Assembly: GCF_024305035.1 (NCBI RefSeq)
Contig: NZ_JAMWZB010000003.1
Location: 124,001 to 188,000 of the forward strand
DNA length: 64,000 nt
Direction of reading: 5' to 3'
From: Algoriphagus sp.
Lineage (GTDB): Bacteria > Bacteroidota > Bacteroidia > Cytophagales > Cyclobacteriaceae
Shown here: piece after piece, positions 19,003 through 28,255 of the stretch
How the letters are laid out: every line of letters begins with the position of its first letter
Position numbering within the stretch: the first letter of the stretch is position 1
Position numbers and translations under genes: made by a program
Notes under the pieces: model-generated
What the model was told of the DNA's origin: nothing
Database searches by the model: none
The model's input: the letters and a program-made list of their open reading frames with translations, nothing else

Positions 19003-19023
19003 TTAAATGTTCTTGGTGATTAA

Positions 19024-19302
19024 TTAAAGGATCGCGAAGATATCAGACTCACGCATGATCAGGTAGTCCGAACCGTCTACATTTAGCTCTGTACCGGAAT
19101 ATTTACCGTACAAAACTGTGTCTCCCACTTTCACAGTCAAGGGCTCATCTTTTTTACCATTGCCAATCGCAACTACAGTACCTTTTTGAGGTTTTTCTTT
19201 GGCAGTGTCCGGAATGTAAAGTCCGGAGGCGGTTTTCTCTTCGGCTGCAGCAGGCTGTACTAGCACTCGGTCTGCAAGAGGCTTGATGTTCACTTTTGAC
19301 AT
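19024..19302 (-). CDS. groS: Co-chaperonin GroES
   Basis: 92 residues, full length for the family. [12 protein letters not shown] opens the protein, the mobile loop is around [19 protein letters not shown], and [15 protein letters not shown] follows. It caps the GroEL ring. First gene of the groESL operon. No CIRCE element (TTAGCACTC-N9-GAGTGCTAA) is visible upstream; instead a -24/-12-like sequence is seen at 19349-19366. Confidence 0.97.
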   Translation of the reverse strand: MSKVNIKPLADRVLVQPAAAEEKTASGLYIPDTAKEKPQKGTVVAIGNGKKDEPLTVKVGDTVLYGKYSGTELNVDGSDYLIMRESDIFAIL

Positions 19303-19348
19303 AATATGAAATCGTTTAAAGGTTAGATTAAAATGCTAATGCTCCATT

Positions 19349-19366
19349 TGCGAGATCTGTGCCAAG
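19349..19366 (-). promoter_or_regulatory. Sigma-54-like -24/-12 sequence before groES
   Basis: On the minus strand the sequence reads TTGGCACAGATCTCGCA. The GG and GC dinucleotides are exactly ten bases apart as in TGGCACG-N4-TTGC; only the base after TGGCAC and one T of TTGC differ. The predicted start of transcription is about 35 bp before the groES ATG. A TAnnTTTG-type promoter is not evident nearby. Inference from pattern only. Confidence 0.35.
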
Positions 19367-19526
19367 GATTTTTTTAGCAAAAAGGCTGACAAATAGTCGT
19401 AAATCTGCACGGTTTAGCGCATTTTTTACCGGTAATTCTTCCTGTTTTGTCTGCCAAAATTTCGTTTGGAACTGGAAATCCTGTCATATTTTGTTTAAAT
19501 TTTTATCGGAAATTTCACGAACACCT

Positions 19527-20234
19527 ATGAAAACATTATCGAAAAACTGGATGACAGAAGGGTTAATTGATTTTGAGTATAAAAAATATCAATTACTCGC
19601 CTATTTGCAGGATACTGAAAAGCAATTTCAGGCCGTAAAGCTCTACCCCTCCTTGAGTGATTTGATCGAGCATCATCGGAACTTGGATGCCTTTCATTCT
19701 GGAAAATGTAAATTGGCAGATTTGTTTCCTAAGGCTATTTCACATTTTGATCTCAAAAATAGTCAAGTACACTATCATCCTCTGGAGTCAGACCACGAAG
19801 TGCTGGAAGAAATTACTCAAATTACAGACTTTGCCCTACCTAAATTAGAAAAAAAGATTCGGCAGGGACGTGAGATCTATAATTTTGTAGAGAATCAACT
19901 GGAACTGGAGCCTGTCGGCATACAGCCACTTTATACCAAAGAGGGGTTTGTTTTTTTGACTCGGGAACAGTCTGCTGATGTCATGGCCTATCGATACCGT
20001 TCTGGACTCTTGCAGCTGGCTGGAGAGCGATTTAAAAGCATATCCATGTGGTTTCTGGGATTGTTTAAAAAGACGATTACTAGAACCTTTCAATCTTTAA
20101 AACTTGAATTGATCCAGGAGGTAAAGGAACTCCCCAATCCTGCCACCTGGAGGCTTCATAGTAGGCATGATATCCCACTAAATGAGACCTTGATTCCCCT
20201 GAGCAAAAGGCTTTTGCTACAACGAGTACATTAA
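19527..20234 (+). CDS. Conserved hypothetical protein (Bacteroidota)
   Basis: About 235 residues from the ATG at 19527, preferred to an earlier in-frame TTG at 19359 that would run back through the groES promoter region. It is soluble, mostly helical and charged, beginning LSKNWMTEGLIDFEYKKYQLLAYLQ. A short hydrophobic patch (SMWFLGLF) is not a full membrane span. I recognise it as the type of uncharacterised protein found in Cytophagales genomes but know no function. It ends at a bidirectional terminator shared with the hydroxylase gene. Confidence 0.65.
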   Translation: MKTLSKNWMTEGLIDFEYKKYQLLAYLQDTEKQFQAVKLYPSLSDLIEHHRNLDAFHSGKCKLADLFPKAISHFDLKNSQVHYHPLESDHEVLEEITQITDFALPKLEKKIRQGREIYNFVENQLELEPVGIQPLYTKEGFVFLTREQSADVMAYRYRSGLLQLAGERFKSISMWFLGLFKKTITRTFQSLKLELIQEVKELPNPATWRLHSRHDIPLNETLIPLSKRLLLQRVH

Positions 20235-20239
20235 TTTAA

Positions 20240-20273
20240 AAAAAAAGGAGGCTAAATTGCCTCCAATATTTTT
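20240..20273. terminator. Bidirectional terminator
   Basis: GGAGGC (20247-20252) and GCCTCC (20259-20264) with a six-base loop, an A run on the left and a T-rich stretch on the right. It serves both convergent genes and overlaps the last codons of the minus-strand gene. Confidence 0.8.
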
Positions 20274-21193
20274 TCTTCCTTTTTTGAATCCGAAGAATCG
20301 GTTGATTTGGATAGGTTTTCGGATTTGATTCGATTTGCAATTACTTCTGCTCCAGGTTTGTCAAATAGAATTCTCCAAACTTCTTTCAGACTCTTGGCTT
20401 TAGTCAAGTCCCTGACGATATCCCGCCATTCATGAAAAACCAGATATACTGGATTGTAGGAGGTCACCGGTTTAGTAATGCCATAATTTGGTCGCTCTCC
20501 CTCCGGCATAAATGTACCAAACATCCGATCCCAAATAATAAAGGTGGAACCATAATTTTTGTCCAAATAATGTGCGTCGCTGGCATGATGTACCCGGTGA
20601 TGTGATGGGGTGGTAAAAATGTATTCGATCACAGGATGAAGCTTGGTAATGTATTCTGTATGGATCCAAAATTGGTATAAAACTGCAATCTGATGACAGA
20701 TAAAAAACACAAATGGATCAAATCCCATAAACATTACAGGGAAGAAGAAAATGATCTTGATGTGCTGTGTCCAGCCTAGTCGAAAGGAAACTGAGAAGTT
20801 GTACTTGGCTGAATTGTGATGTGTAATATGGGTTGCCCACCAAAATCGCTGCTCATGAGCGATGCGGTGTGCCCAATAGCGTGCAAAGTCAATGGCTATG
20901 AAACAAAGAACAAAAGACCACCAAGTGGCCGGAATCGTAAAGGGTGAAATATTGTAGAAAAATAAGGCTGCTCCAAATATGATCAATTTAATGAGGGCAC
21001 TGATGCCCACATTGACAAAACCAATGGTGGCTGCAGCAAAGAAATCTTTGGCATCGTAAGTATCCTTTTTTTGGTACCAACTGATACCCCATTCAATGAA
21101 TACCAACAAAAACATAATTGGGGCGGCCCAAAGAATAAGGTTTGGCCAGGATTCCAGGTTTAAATCTTCTAGGCTTAAAGGCTTTTTGTCCAT
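20252..21193 (-). CDS. Sterol desaturase/fatty acid hydroxylase family membrane enzyme
   Basis: 313 residues with about four membrane helices and the eight-histidine di-iron pattern: HRIAHE, HITHH (in WWATHITHHNSAKYN) and HHRVHHASD. This is the FA_hydroxylase superfamily, which hydroxylates or desaturates lipids in the membrane using O2. Bacteroidota members act on diverse lipids, including sphingolipid- or ornithine-lipid-type acyl chains; the substrate here is open. It is expressed alone, with the secG terminator upstream and a shared terminator downstream. Confidence 0.85.
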   Translation of the reverse strand: MDKKPLSLEDLNLESWPNLILWAAPIMFLLVFIEWGISWYQKKDTYDAKDFFAAATIGFVNVGISALIKLIIFGAALFFYNISPFTIPATWWSFVLCFIAIDFARYWAHRIAHEQRFWWATHITHHNSAKYNFSVSFRLGWTQHIKIIFFFPVMFMGFDPFVFFICHQIAVLYQFWIHTEYITKLHPVIEYIFTTPSHHRVHHASDAHYLDKNYGSTFIIWDRMFGTFMPEGERPNYGITKPVTSYNPVYLVFHEWRDIVRDLTKAKSLKEVWRILFDKPGAEVIANRIKSENLSKSTDSSDSKKEEKILEAI

Positions 21194-21284
21194 AAAATTT
21201 TAGTTGATTGCTTGGTTGTTTTCAATTACTTTTAACTAGAACGTAGATCGTTTCCTTTGTAATCTACCTATCCTCCTAAAATAA

Positions 21285-21318
21285 ATAAAAAAGTCCGCCT
21301 GTCTAGGGCGGACTACTA
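21285..21318 (-). terminator. Terminator of the miaB-secG operon
   Basis: AGTCCGCC (21292-21299) and GGCGGACT (21307-21314) form a perfect 8-bp stem; on the minus strand it is followed by a T run (A run 21285-21291 on plus). It lies 35 bp after the secG stop. Confidence 0.85.
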
Positions 21319-21349
21319 TATTATTTATTTATTTTTCTTCAGCAATGAA

Positions 21350-21721
21350 TTATTCGTTTTCAGTGGTGTCCGGAATGACTGTTTCACTTTCTGGATCTGC
21401 CGGCAACATTCCCTCTTCTTGATTTTCACCAAAAGCAGGGGCCACTACTTGTTGTTTGGCACTTTCGATATTTGGTGAAGAAAATTGATTGGGTTGACTG
21501 TTGGTGTAAAACGCAGAAGAAACCAAGGAAAGCACCAAAATAGATACCGCTAAAACCCAGGTAGCTTTTTCCAGCACATTTCCGGTACGAGTAACACCCA
21601 TGATTTGAGAGGCACTTCCGCCAAATGCAGCACCCACTCCTCCTTTGGAGTTTTGTCCTAAAATCACCAATATAAGCAATACGGCAAGAACTAAAATGAT
21701 GCTGATTAATAGAGTAAACAT
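21350..21721 (-). CDS. secG: Protein translocase subunit SecG
   Basis: 123 residues. Two membrane helices (LLISIILVLAVLLILVIL and WVLAVSILVLSLVSSAFY) flank the conserved loop GQNSKGGVGAAFGGSASQIMGV. The family core is about 75 residues; the acidic C-terminal tail (EEGMLPADPESETV) is a lineage extension. It is the small SecYEG subunit in the inner membrane. Last gene of the miaB operon, before a strong terminator. Confidence 0.93.
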   Translation of the reverse strand: MFTLLISIILVLAVLLILVILGQNSKGGVGAAFGGSASQIMGVTRTGNVLEKATWVLAVSILVLSLVSSAFYTNSQPNQFSSPNIESAKQQVVAPAFGENQEEGMLPADPESETVIPDTTENE

Positions 21722-21725
21722 ACTG

Positions 21726-22478
21726 TTATTTATTAGAATTTTTCAGATTTTCAATCAAGTCCGCAAAGTAAGCCCTTTTATCTGGAAACTTCAAACCCAA
21801 TTTTTTATATATTTCTATCGCTTTGGAGGTTTTTCCCTGCTTGAGTAGCAAATGTGCCAAAGATTCTGAGATTAGGTTATCGTTGATTTGAGTGCTGGAT
21901 TCAGCTAGGTTCTCATTATTTTGATTGGCCTCAATTTCTTTAATAGTGGCCAATTTGATTTCTTTTTTACTGAATGCTTTAATTAAGTCGATTTGTTCCT
22001 TTTTCTTATCATCCAGAATTTCTTTCTTTTCCTTCTTCTTAATCGATTCGATCAGATCTTCTCCAGCTCCGGCTTTTCGGGTTCTTTTTTTCGGCTTTTC
22101 CTCCTGTGGGGCAGTTGTTTGGCTCAATTGTTCCCCCCTGAGGTTTTCACTCAGTTTGAGTAAGGATTGAGTTCTGGCGGCTGGATCTGGCTTGAAATTA
22201 TTTTCTTCAGGTAAAAGATCTTCAGCATTTTTCGATTTCTGTACTTTAAGCGGGGTTTCGATAAGGGTCTTTAAGTAGATCCGATCTGGACTAGTAATGG
22301 CCGCCATTCCTAAGCTCATCGGAAGTTCTCCATTTTTTTGGAATTCATATCGCGCATGGAGAATGTGGGGGATATTGAAATAGGGAAAGTTTTCCTGGAT
22401 TTTCTTCAATTGAAGAATTTCGGTTTTCCCGATGTCTGATTCCCGATTGAGGATGTCTTGAAATTGGCTAGCGTTCAC
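21726..22478 (-). CDS. TPR-type cytosolic protein, Bacteroidota-specific
   Basis: 250 residues. The start at 22478 is a GTG (a CAC on the plus strand) and gives the N terminus NASQFQDILNRES. The middle is very lysine- and glutamate-rich (KKKEKKEILDDKKKEQ) and likely a coiled coil. The C-terminal 50 residues contain one tetratricopeptide-like pair (ESLAHLLLKQGKTSKAIEIYKKLGLKFPDKRAYFADLIENL). It sits between lptE and secG, an order widely conserved in Cytophagales, but the function is unknown; a role near secretion or the envelope is only guilt by association. Confidence 0.75.
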   Translation of the reverse strand: MNASQFQDILNRESDIGKTEILQLKKIQENFPYFNIPHILHARYEFQKNGELPMSLGMAAITSPDRIYLKTLIETPLKVQKSKNAEDLLPEENNFKPDPAARTQSLLKLSENLRGEQLSQTTAPQEEKPKKRTRKAGAGEDLIESIKKKEKKEILDDKKKEQIDLIKAFSKKEIKLATIKEIEANQNNENLAESSTQINDNLISESLAHLLLKQGKTSKAIEIYKKLGLKFPDKRAYFADLIENLKNSNK

Positions 22479-22507
22479 AGTCTGTAGTTTGGGATTAAGA
22501 TAGGAAA

Positions 22508-23047
22508 TTACCAGTTGGCAACAGTGGCCGTGAAGATGTCTTGAAGGATTTGATCGAAAATTTCGTCAATCAGTCGATTTTCTTCATCGAGAAGTGTGGT
22601 AGTACGAGGGTCATAATCACTAAAAAAGGAAAAGGTTTTAGTCAGGTTCTCTTCCTCATTACTTAAATTAATGTATTCAACTTCAATGCCTATGGTCAAA
22701 CGCATTTGTCCTGCGCGGTCCGGTTGATTCGGATTCCCACTGGACACGGCCGCTTGAGGAGTTAAAGCATAACGCTTTATCGCCCCGGAAAATTGTAAAT
22801 CACCATTGGTACGAATCAATTCCAACTGTGTATTTCGCTGATAAAATTCTTTAAGTTCTTCGGTAAATCGCTGTTCAATATTAGCTGGGCCGGCCCCGGA
22901 ATCATTAAAAAAATTGGCTACTGAAAAAGTACTCACCAAATCGTAATTGATATTTGTTCCCGTAAAGCTATAGCTGACTGAACAACCTGAAAAGGCTAAA
23001 AGAATCAACCCAAGTGGAAAAAATAACAGTTTATTGATCGATTTCAT
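22508..23047 (-). CDS. lptE: LPS assembly lipoprotein LptE
   Basis: 179 residues from the ATG at 23047, which opens a lipoprotein signal with lipobox LAFSGC (Cys18 or so). A longer reading frame starting at 23104 is rejected because it destroys the signal peptide. The body has the LptE pattern: VSTFSVANFFNDSGAGPANIEQRFTEELKEFYQRNTQLELI and a late LIDEIFDQILQDIF. It plugs the LptD barrel at the outer membrane. It overlaps the upstream regulator gene by 17 bp and so is translated from the same operon. Confidence 0.85.
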   Translation of the reverse strand: MKSINKLLFFPLGLILLAFSGCSVSYSFTGTNINYDLVSTFSVANFFNDSGAGPANIEQRFTEELKEFYQRNTQLELIRTNGDLQFSGAIKRYALTPQAAVSSGNPNQPDRAGQMRLTIGIEVEYINLSNEEENLTKTFSFFSDYDPRTTTLLDEENRLIDEIFDQILQDIFTATVANW

Positions 23048-24323
23048 ATTGTTTGATTTTTCGATAAAGGGTGCGTTCTGAAATACCCAAATCGCTGGCA
23101 GCATATTTACGTTTATTGTTATGCTTTCGTAGTGCTTTTAGGATCATTTCTTTTTCTTTCTTCTCTAAAGAAAGCGAATTATCATCTTCTTCGTGAATAA
23201 TATCCTCGATTACTTCCTCTTCATACTCATCGGATCCTTGATTGGAGGGCTTTTGAGACTCTAGCACCAAAGGCATGTAACTTGGATTACTGTCTTGTGA
23301 TTCAGTTGGGGCCAAATTACTGTCCATGTCTTCGAAAAGCTCACTGTGCTTTTGAATTATGCTCTGATTTAGCCCCCCACTTTTATAAGATTCCAACACC
23401 AGTTTTTTGAGCTCATTCATGTCCTTTTTCATATCAAAAAGAACCTTGTATAAAATGTCCCGCTCAGAAAAATCCATGGTTTCCGAAGAGGTATTATTTC
23501 CCCCTGTCAAGGCAACTGGAAGCCGGGAATTGTCTGCCGGAAGGTATCGGGAAAGTGTTTGGCCATCCACTTCTCGTTCTTCTTCCAAAAGCGAAATTTG
23601 CTCGGCTAGATTTTTAAGCTGTCTGATATTTCCTGGAAAAGGATAGCGCATCAAAACCGACTGGGCCTCTGGAGTCAAACTGATGGGTTTAACATGATAT
23701 TTCTCTGAAAAATCAGAGGTGAATTTTCGGAAAAGGAGGACCATATCCTCTCCTCTTTCCCGTAAGGGAGGTACAAAAATCGGAACGGTATTCAACCGGT
23801 AATAAAGATCTTCCCGAAATTTACCTTTCTCTACTGCCTTGATCAAGTTGACATTAGTGGCCGTAATGACTCGAACATTTGTTTTTTGGACTTTAGAAGA
23901 ACCTACCTTGATGAATTCACCATTTTCGAGAACTCGAAGTAAGCGGGCTTGGGTTCCTAAAGGCATTTCTCCGATTTCATCCAAAAAAATGGATCCTCCG
24001 TCAGTTACCTCAAAATAGCCTTTTCGGGCTTCATGAGCGCCGGTGAATGAGCCTTTTTCGTGTCCAAAGAGCTCAGAATCAATGGTGCCTTCAGGAATTG
24101 CCCCACAGTTAATGGCAATGAATTTTCCGTGCTTTCGAAGGGATAGGGAATGGATAATTTTTGAAAAACTCTCTTTTCCACTTCCGCTTTCTCCAGTGAT
24201 TAGAACCGTCATATCGGTGGGGGAAGCCTGCATGGCAACTTGAATGGCATGATTTAACAAAGGACTGTTTCCGATTATTCCAAATCGCTGTTTGACACTT
24301 TGTATTTCCTGTGGGCTAATCAT
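23031..24323 (-). CDS. Sigma-54-dependent activator without sensory domain
   Basis: 430 residues. The AAA+ domain covers about 10-245: Walker A GESGSGKE, the sigma-54 contact loop as GSFTGA (GAFTGA in most), Walker [15 protein letters not shown] 130-residue linker rich in Glu and Ser follows. The C-terminal Fis-type helix-turn-helix is [27 protein letters not shown]. There is no receiver, GAF or PAS domain. It lies between miaB (4-bp overlap) and lptE. Regulation by expression level or by a binding partner is likely. Confidence 0.9.
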   Translation of the reverse strand: MISPQEIQSVKQRFGIIGNSPLLNHAIQVAMQASPTDMTVLITGESGSGKESFSKIIHSLSLRKHGKFIAINCGAIPEGTIDSELFGHEKGSFTGAHEARKGYFEVTDGGSIFLDEIGEMPLGTQARLLRVLENGEFIKVGSSKVQKTNVRVITATNVNLIKAVEKGKFREDLYYRLNTVPIFVPPLRERGEDMVLLFRKFTSDFSEKYHVKPISLTPEAQSVLMRYPFPGNIRQLKNLAEQISLLEEEREVDGQTLSRYLPADNSRLPVALTGGNNTSSETMDFSERDILYKVLFDMKKDMNELKKLVLESYKSGGLNQSIIQKHSELFEDMDSNLAPTESQDSNPSYMPLVLESQKPSNQGSDEYEEEVIEDIIHEEDDNSLSLEKKEKEMILKALRKHNNKRKYAASDLGISERTLYRKIKQYEIDQ

Positions 24324-25798
24324 GCTAAAGCAGGGTTGATTTCCAATACCTCTCCGAATAGGGTAGCAGGAGAACAGTCCGTGATTTTCACGGTCACGTA
24401 GTCCCCAAGCTTCAGCCCTTCTGCCGAAACGATGACCACCTTATTGGCTGAATTTCTGCCTTTCAATTCTTCTTTGGATTTTTTGGATGTACCCTCGATG
24501 AGAATTAATTGTTCTTTGCCAATATCCAGCTTGTTTCGCTCCAGGGAAAGTTGATTTTGTTTTTCGATGATCTCGGCCAAACGTCTTTTTTTGACTTCCA
24601 GGGGGATATCATCTTCGTATTTTTTAGCAGCTAAAGTTCCGGGACGCTCAGAATAGAAGAACATGTAGGAAAAGTCATATTTGACTAAATCCATCATAGT
24701 CAGCGTATCCTGATGTTCCTCTTCGGTCTCGGTACAGAACCCGGCAATCATATCCGAAGAAATTCCGCATTCCTCTCCCAAAATCTCACGAATTGCCTTC
24801 ACTCGATTGAGATACCATTCCCGATCGTAGGTGCGGTTCATGAGTTCGAGTACACGGCTGTTTCCTGACTGGACCGGAAGGTGGATGTATTTGCAGATGT
24901 TATCGTACGTTTTCATGGTATACAGTACTTCATCTGTAATGTCTTTGGGGTGTGAAGTCGAAAATCGAACGCGCAACAAAGGGCTGATTTTGGCGACTAG
25001 TTCCAACAAGTTGGCAAAATTGACTACTGTGGTGACTTCACCTTCTTTTTTATTGAGCCGAGCTTTGTTATTTTCTTCGGGTGACCATTTGTAGGAATCT
25101 ACGTTTTGACCCAGAAGTGTGACTTCTCGATAACCTCTGTTGAAAAGGTCTTGAGCCTCGGCTACGATGGAATGCGGGTCCCGGCTTCTTTCCCGGCCAC
25201 GGGTAAATGGCACCACGCAGAAAGAACACATATTGTCGCAACCTCGCATGATGGAAATAAAGGCTGTAACCCCGTTGGAATTTAATCTTACCGGAGCGAT
25301 ATCGGCATAGGTTTCTTCTCGTGAAAGAAAGGTATTGACTCCTTTTCTGCCATCTTCGGCGCCATTGACCAGGTTAGGAAGATCACGGTAAGCATCGGGT
25401 CCGACCACGACATCTACAATTTTCTCTTCCTCAAGAAGCTTATCTTTCAATCGCTCAGCCATACAACCCAGGACACCGATGGTCATTTCAGGCTTGTGCT
25501 TTTTGACTGCATTAAAGTGATTCAGTCGGTTTCGAACAGTTTGTTCTGCTTTTTCTCGTATCGAGCAAGTATTGAGAAATACCACGTCTGCCTGCTGAAA
25601 ATCCGAGGTGGTATCATAGCCGTTTTTCTTCATGATCGAGGCGACGATTTCCGAATCCGAAAAATTCATCTGACAGCCATAGCTTTCAATGTATATTTTT
25701 TTGGATTTGCCGGTATTTTCTTCCACGGTGGTTTTATAATCCACTGCCTGAGCCTCTTCTCCGGTGAGTATATCTATATCTTTTATTAGGTTGTTCAT
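24320..25798 (-). CDS. miaB: tRNA-2-methylthio-N6-dimethylallyladenosine synthase MiaB
   Basis: 492 residues. The UPF0004 domain has Cys residues in [22 protein letters not shown] and VLGCMAERL; the radical-SAM cluster motif is [11 protein letters not shown]; a TRAM domain forms the C terminus ([11 protein letters not shown] to EVLEIN). It adds the methylthio group to i6A37 of tRNAs using two Fe-S clusters. The ATG at 25798 is the first gene of a five-gene operon (miaB, activator, lptE, TPR, secG). The extra 25 N-terminal residues before [13 protein letters not shown] are usual in Bacteroidota. Confidence 0.97.
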   Translation of the reverse strand: MNNLIKDIDILTGEEAQAVDYKTTVEENTGKSKKIYIESYGCQMNFSDSEIVASIMKKNGYDTTSDFQQADVVFLNTCSIREKAEQTVRNRLNHFNAVKKHKPEMTIGVLGCMAERLKDKLLEEEKIVDVVVGPDAYRDLPNLVNGAEDGRKGVNTFLSREETYADIAPVRLNSNGVTAFISIMRGCDNMCSFCVVPFTRGRERSRDPHSIVAEAQDLFNRGYREVTLLGQNVDSYKWSPEENNKARLNKKEGEVTTVVNFANLLELVAKISPLLRVRFSTSHPKDITDEVLYTMKTYDNICKYIHLPVQSGNSRVLELMNRTYDREWYLNRVKAIREILGEECGISSDMIAGFCTETEEEHQDTLTMMDLVKYDFSYMFFYSERPGTLAAKKYEDDIPLEVKKRRLAEIIEKQNQLSLERNKLDIGKEQLILIEGTSKKSKEELKGRNSANKVVIVSAEGLKLGDYVTVKITDCSPATLFGEVLEINPALA

Positions 25799-25866
25799 TC
25801 AAGCTAAAATTATCGAGATGCAAAATTACTAAAAATCGGACAAAATGGCAGGGATAAGTCTGTTAT

Positions 25867-26967
25867 TTATTCTGAAAAAGGAATCCTCAATTGCTCCCCA
25901 AAATGAGCCTGTTCTTCGATTATATTTAGGTTGGAAAGGCCCAAGCCCAATAGGCGGACAGGTTTGGGGATCTCTTCTTGTCTGAGTAACTCGATCCCAA
26001 CTTGCCAAATCTGATCTGCATCGGGATATTGCTCCAGGGTTTTACTCCGAGTTTGAAGGGTAAAGTCTGCGTATTTCAATTTCAAGGTTACGGTTCGGCC
26101 TTTGATCCCACTTTTTTCGATTCTTCGGATTACTTCTTCAAAAATAGGGTGGAGGCTTTTTTCCATTTCTGCCAAGGTGATTAAATCTTTTTCAAAGGTA
26201 TTTTCCGCACTGAGGCTTTTTCTGACCCGATGAGGTTGTACTTCAGAAAGGTGGATTCCCCGGACAATATTAAAATAATGAAGGCCGGATTTTCCAAACT
26301 TTTTGGTTAGGAACTGAAGGGAAAATTCTTTTAAATCTTTTCCGGTATGTATCCCGAGATTTTGCATTTTTTCAGCTGTCACTTTTCCGATCCCGAAGAA
26401 TTTTCCGATCGGAAGTTTTTCTAAAAAAGCCTCAGCTTCCTCAGGTAGAATTACGGCCTGGCCATTCGGTTTATTGAGATCAGAGGCAGTTTTGGCGAGA
26501 AACTTATTATAGCTAACCCCTGCCGAGGCATTTAGTCCGGTTTTTTCTTTGATTTTTTCTCGGATTTGACGGGCAATCAAAATGGCGGATTTCAGGCCCA
26601 TTTTATTTTCAGTCACGTCCAGAAAAGCCTCATCCAGGGAAAGCGGCTCTACCAAATCGGTGTATTGGTAAAAAATTTCTCGGATTTGAGCGGAAATTTC
26701 CTTGTATCGATCAAATCGGGGTCTGGCAAAAATCAGTTGGGGGCATTTCCGTGCAGCGAGCACAGAGGACATGGCTGAGTGAATGCCGAATTTACGAGCT
26801 TCATAGCTGGCCGCTGCCACTACACCTCTGGCCTCATTTCCGCCAACCACCACTGGTTTTCCTCTCCATTCTGGATAATCAAGCTGTTCTACCGAGGCGT
26901 AAAATGCATCCATATCCACATGGATGATTTTTCGGATTTCTGGGGTCTCTTCAATTGATTTCTCCAC
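25867..26967 (-). CDS. dinB: DNA polymerase IV
   Basis: 366 residues, canonical DinB. MDAFYASVEQ carries the first catalytic Asp and the Phe-Tyr steric gate region; SLDEAFLDV has the second acidic pair. A helix-hairpin-helix follows in FFGIGKVTAEKMQNLGI, then the little finger. The C terminus shows no clear QLSLF-type clamp-binding motif (ends QLRIPF). It bypasses lesions in the cytosol. Its ATG lies 17 bp inside the end of pabB, so it is co-transcribed with that gene. This is the second Y-family polymerase in the window. Confidence 0.95.
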   Translation of the reverse strand: MEKSIEETPEIRKIIHVDMDAFYASVEQLDYPEWRGKPVVVGGNEARGVVAAASYEARKFGIHSAMSSVLAARKCPQLIFARPRFDRYKEISAQIREIFYQYTDLVEPLSLDEAFLDVTENKMGLKSAILIARQIREKIKEKTGLNASAGVSYNKFLAKTASDLNKPNGQAVILPEEAEAFLEKLPIGKFFGIGKVTAEKMQNLGIHTGKDLKEFSLQFLTKKFGKSGLHYFNIVRGIHLSEVQPHRVRKSLSAENTFEKDLITLAEMEKSLHPIFEEVIRRIEKSGIKGRTVTLKLKYADFTLQTRSKTLEQYPDADQIWQVGIELLRQEEIPKPVRLLGLGLSNLNIIEEQAHFGEQLRIPFSE

Positions 26968-28192
26968 GGAGTGTTTTGAAAATAGCTTCGGCTTTTAGCA
27001 GGCATTCCTGGTATTCGGATTCTGCATCTGCATCGATAGTGATCGCACTGCCCACTCCAAAATACAGTTTTTTTACCGCTAAATCGCAGATGATGCTGCG
27101 AATAATGACCGAAAAGTCAAAATTTCCATTGGGCTCTACATAACCCAAGGCACCAGAAAACCAACCTCTTTTAAAAGATTCTTGTTCGTCAATAATCTCC
27201 ATGGTTTTAATTTTTGGAGCCCCGGTCATACTTCCCATAGGGAATGTAGCTTCGATGATGTCTTTGAATGCCAGTTTGGGTTTCAGTTCCGAGGAAACAG
27301 TACTGATCATTTGAAATACTTTTGGAAAGGAATATATTCCAAAGAGCTCAGGAACTTGAACAGATCCGGTTTGGGAAACTTTGGATAAATCATTTCGCAT
27401 CAAATCGGTAATCATCAGGTTTTCGGCTTGCTCTTTTTCAGAGCTTCTCAATTTTTCCCGATTTTGCTGGTCGAGGGTTGGATCCGAGTTTCTTCTTGCT
27501 GTTCCTTTGATGGGTTGGGCGATAAGTTGGGGGCCGATTTTTTTTAAAAAGCGTTCAGGTGAAGCAGAAACTACAAATTTTGAATTGGCTTTTACCAGGG
27601 CAGAGAAAGGCATGGGTGAAATCGAATTCAAATCCAAATACGCCTGAATAGGGTCAAAATACTCAAATATTCCCACAAATGCCTGACAGAAATTCAACTC
27701 GTAGGTATTGCCTTCAATGATTTCTTCTTGGATTTTTGCAAATCGTTTTAGGTAAGTCTCCTGATCTAATTGGGGTAAAAAAGAGACGACATTTTTCTGC
27801 TTAATCTCAGGTTCCTTTTCCCAAATCCAATCTGGAATAGGTTGATTGGATTGAATTTGATTCTGTTCTAAGACCAATTCAAGTTCGGCTTCAAAAAAGC
27901 TTAAATCGGGTAAGGGAAAAAATTCTGGATTGTTGGATTTGAGTTTTTCGATGTGGTTCTTGAAATCATAGGAAATTATCCCGGCAATAGTTCTGCTGAA
28001 ATTACCCCAAATTTCGCGCTGGGGTATCTCCCGGTTTCCAGCTAAAAGCTGCGTTCGGAAACTTCCCATCGGATAATCATAGGTATTTCCATCACTCCAG
28101 AAAAAATGACTATAGGTTTGATTAACCCAGTGAAGAAGATTGGTTTTCCAGCCAGAAGTCAGGGGGTGGTAGGTGTACCGGGAAATTTCCAT
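26951..28192 (-). CDS. pabB: Aminodeoxychorismate synthase component I (anthranilate synthase I family)
   Basis: 413 residues with the chorismate-binding core: PIKGTARR, AENLMITDLMRNDLSKV, PMGSMTGAPKIKTMEIID and RGWFSGALGY. It makes aminodeoxychorismate for folate synthesis using ammonia from a glutaminase partner, which is not in this window. Length and lack of tryptophan-feedback motif favour PabB over TrpE. It overlaps dinB downstream by 17 bp; a terminator separates it from the upstream yceI-like gene. Confidence 0.85.
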   Translation of the reverse strand: MEISRYTYHPLTSGWKTNLLHWVNQTYSHFFWSDGNTYDYPMGSFRTQLLAGNREIPQREIWGNFSRTIAGIISYDFKNHIEKLKSNNPEFFPLPDLSFFEAELELVLEQNQIQSNQPIPDWIWEKEPEIKQKNVVSFLPQLDQETYLKRFAKIQEEIIEGNTYELNFCQAFVGIFEYFDPIQAYLDLNSISPMPFSALVKANSKFVVSASPERFLKKIGPQLIAQPIKGTARRNSDPTLDQQNREKLRSSEKEQAENLMITDLMRNDLSKVSQTGSVQVPELFGIYSFPKVFQMISTVSSELKPKLAFKDIIEATFPMGSMTGAPKIKTMEIIDEQESFKRGWFSGALGYVEPNGNFDFSVIIRSIICDLAVKKLYFGVGSAITIDADAESEYQECLLKAEAIFKTLRGEIN

Positions 28193-28196
28193 GAGT

Positions 28197-28234
28197 GCAA
28201 AAATAAAAAGAGGAATCCGAATGAATTCCTCTTT
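28197..28234 (-). terminator. Terminator between the YceI-like gene and pabB
   Basis: AAAGAGGAAT (28207-28216) and ATTCCTCTTT (28225-28234) form a perfect 10-bp stem with an 8-base loop. On the minus strand a T-rich stretch follows (A-rich 28197-28209 on plus), so it ends the YceI-like transcript a few bases before the pabB start. Confidence 0.8.
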
Positions 28235-28255
28235 CTAAATTAAGTTTGGAAATAC

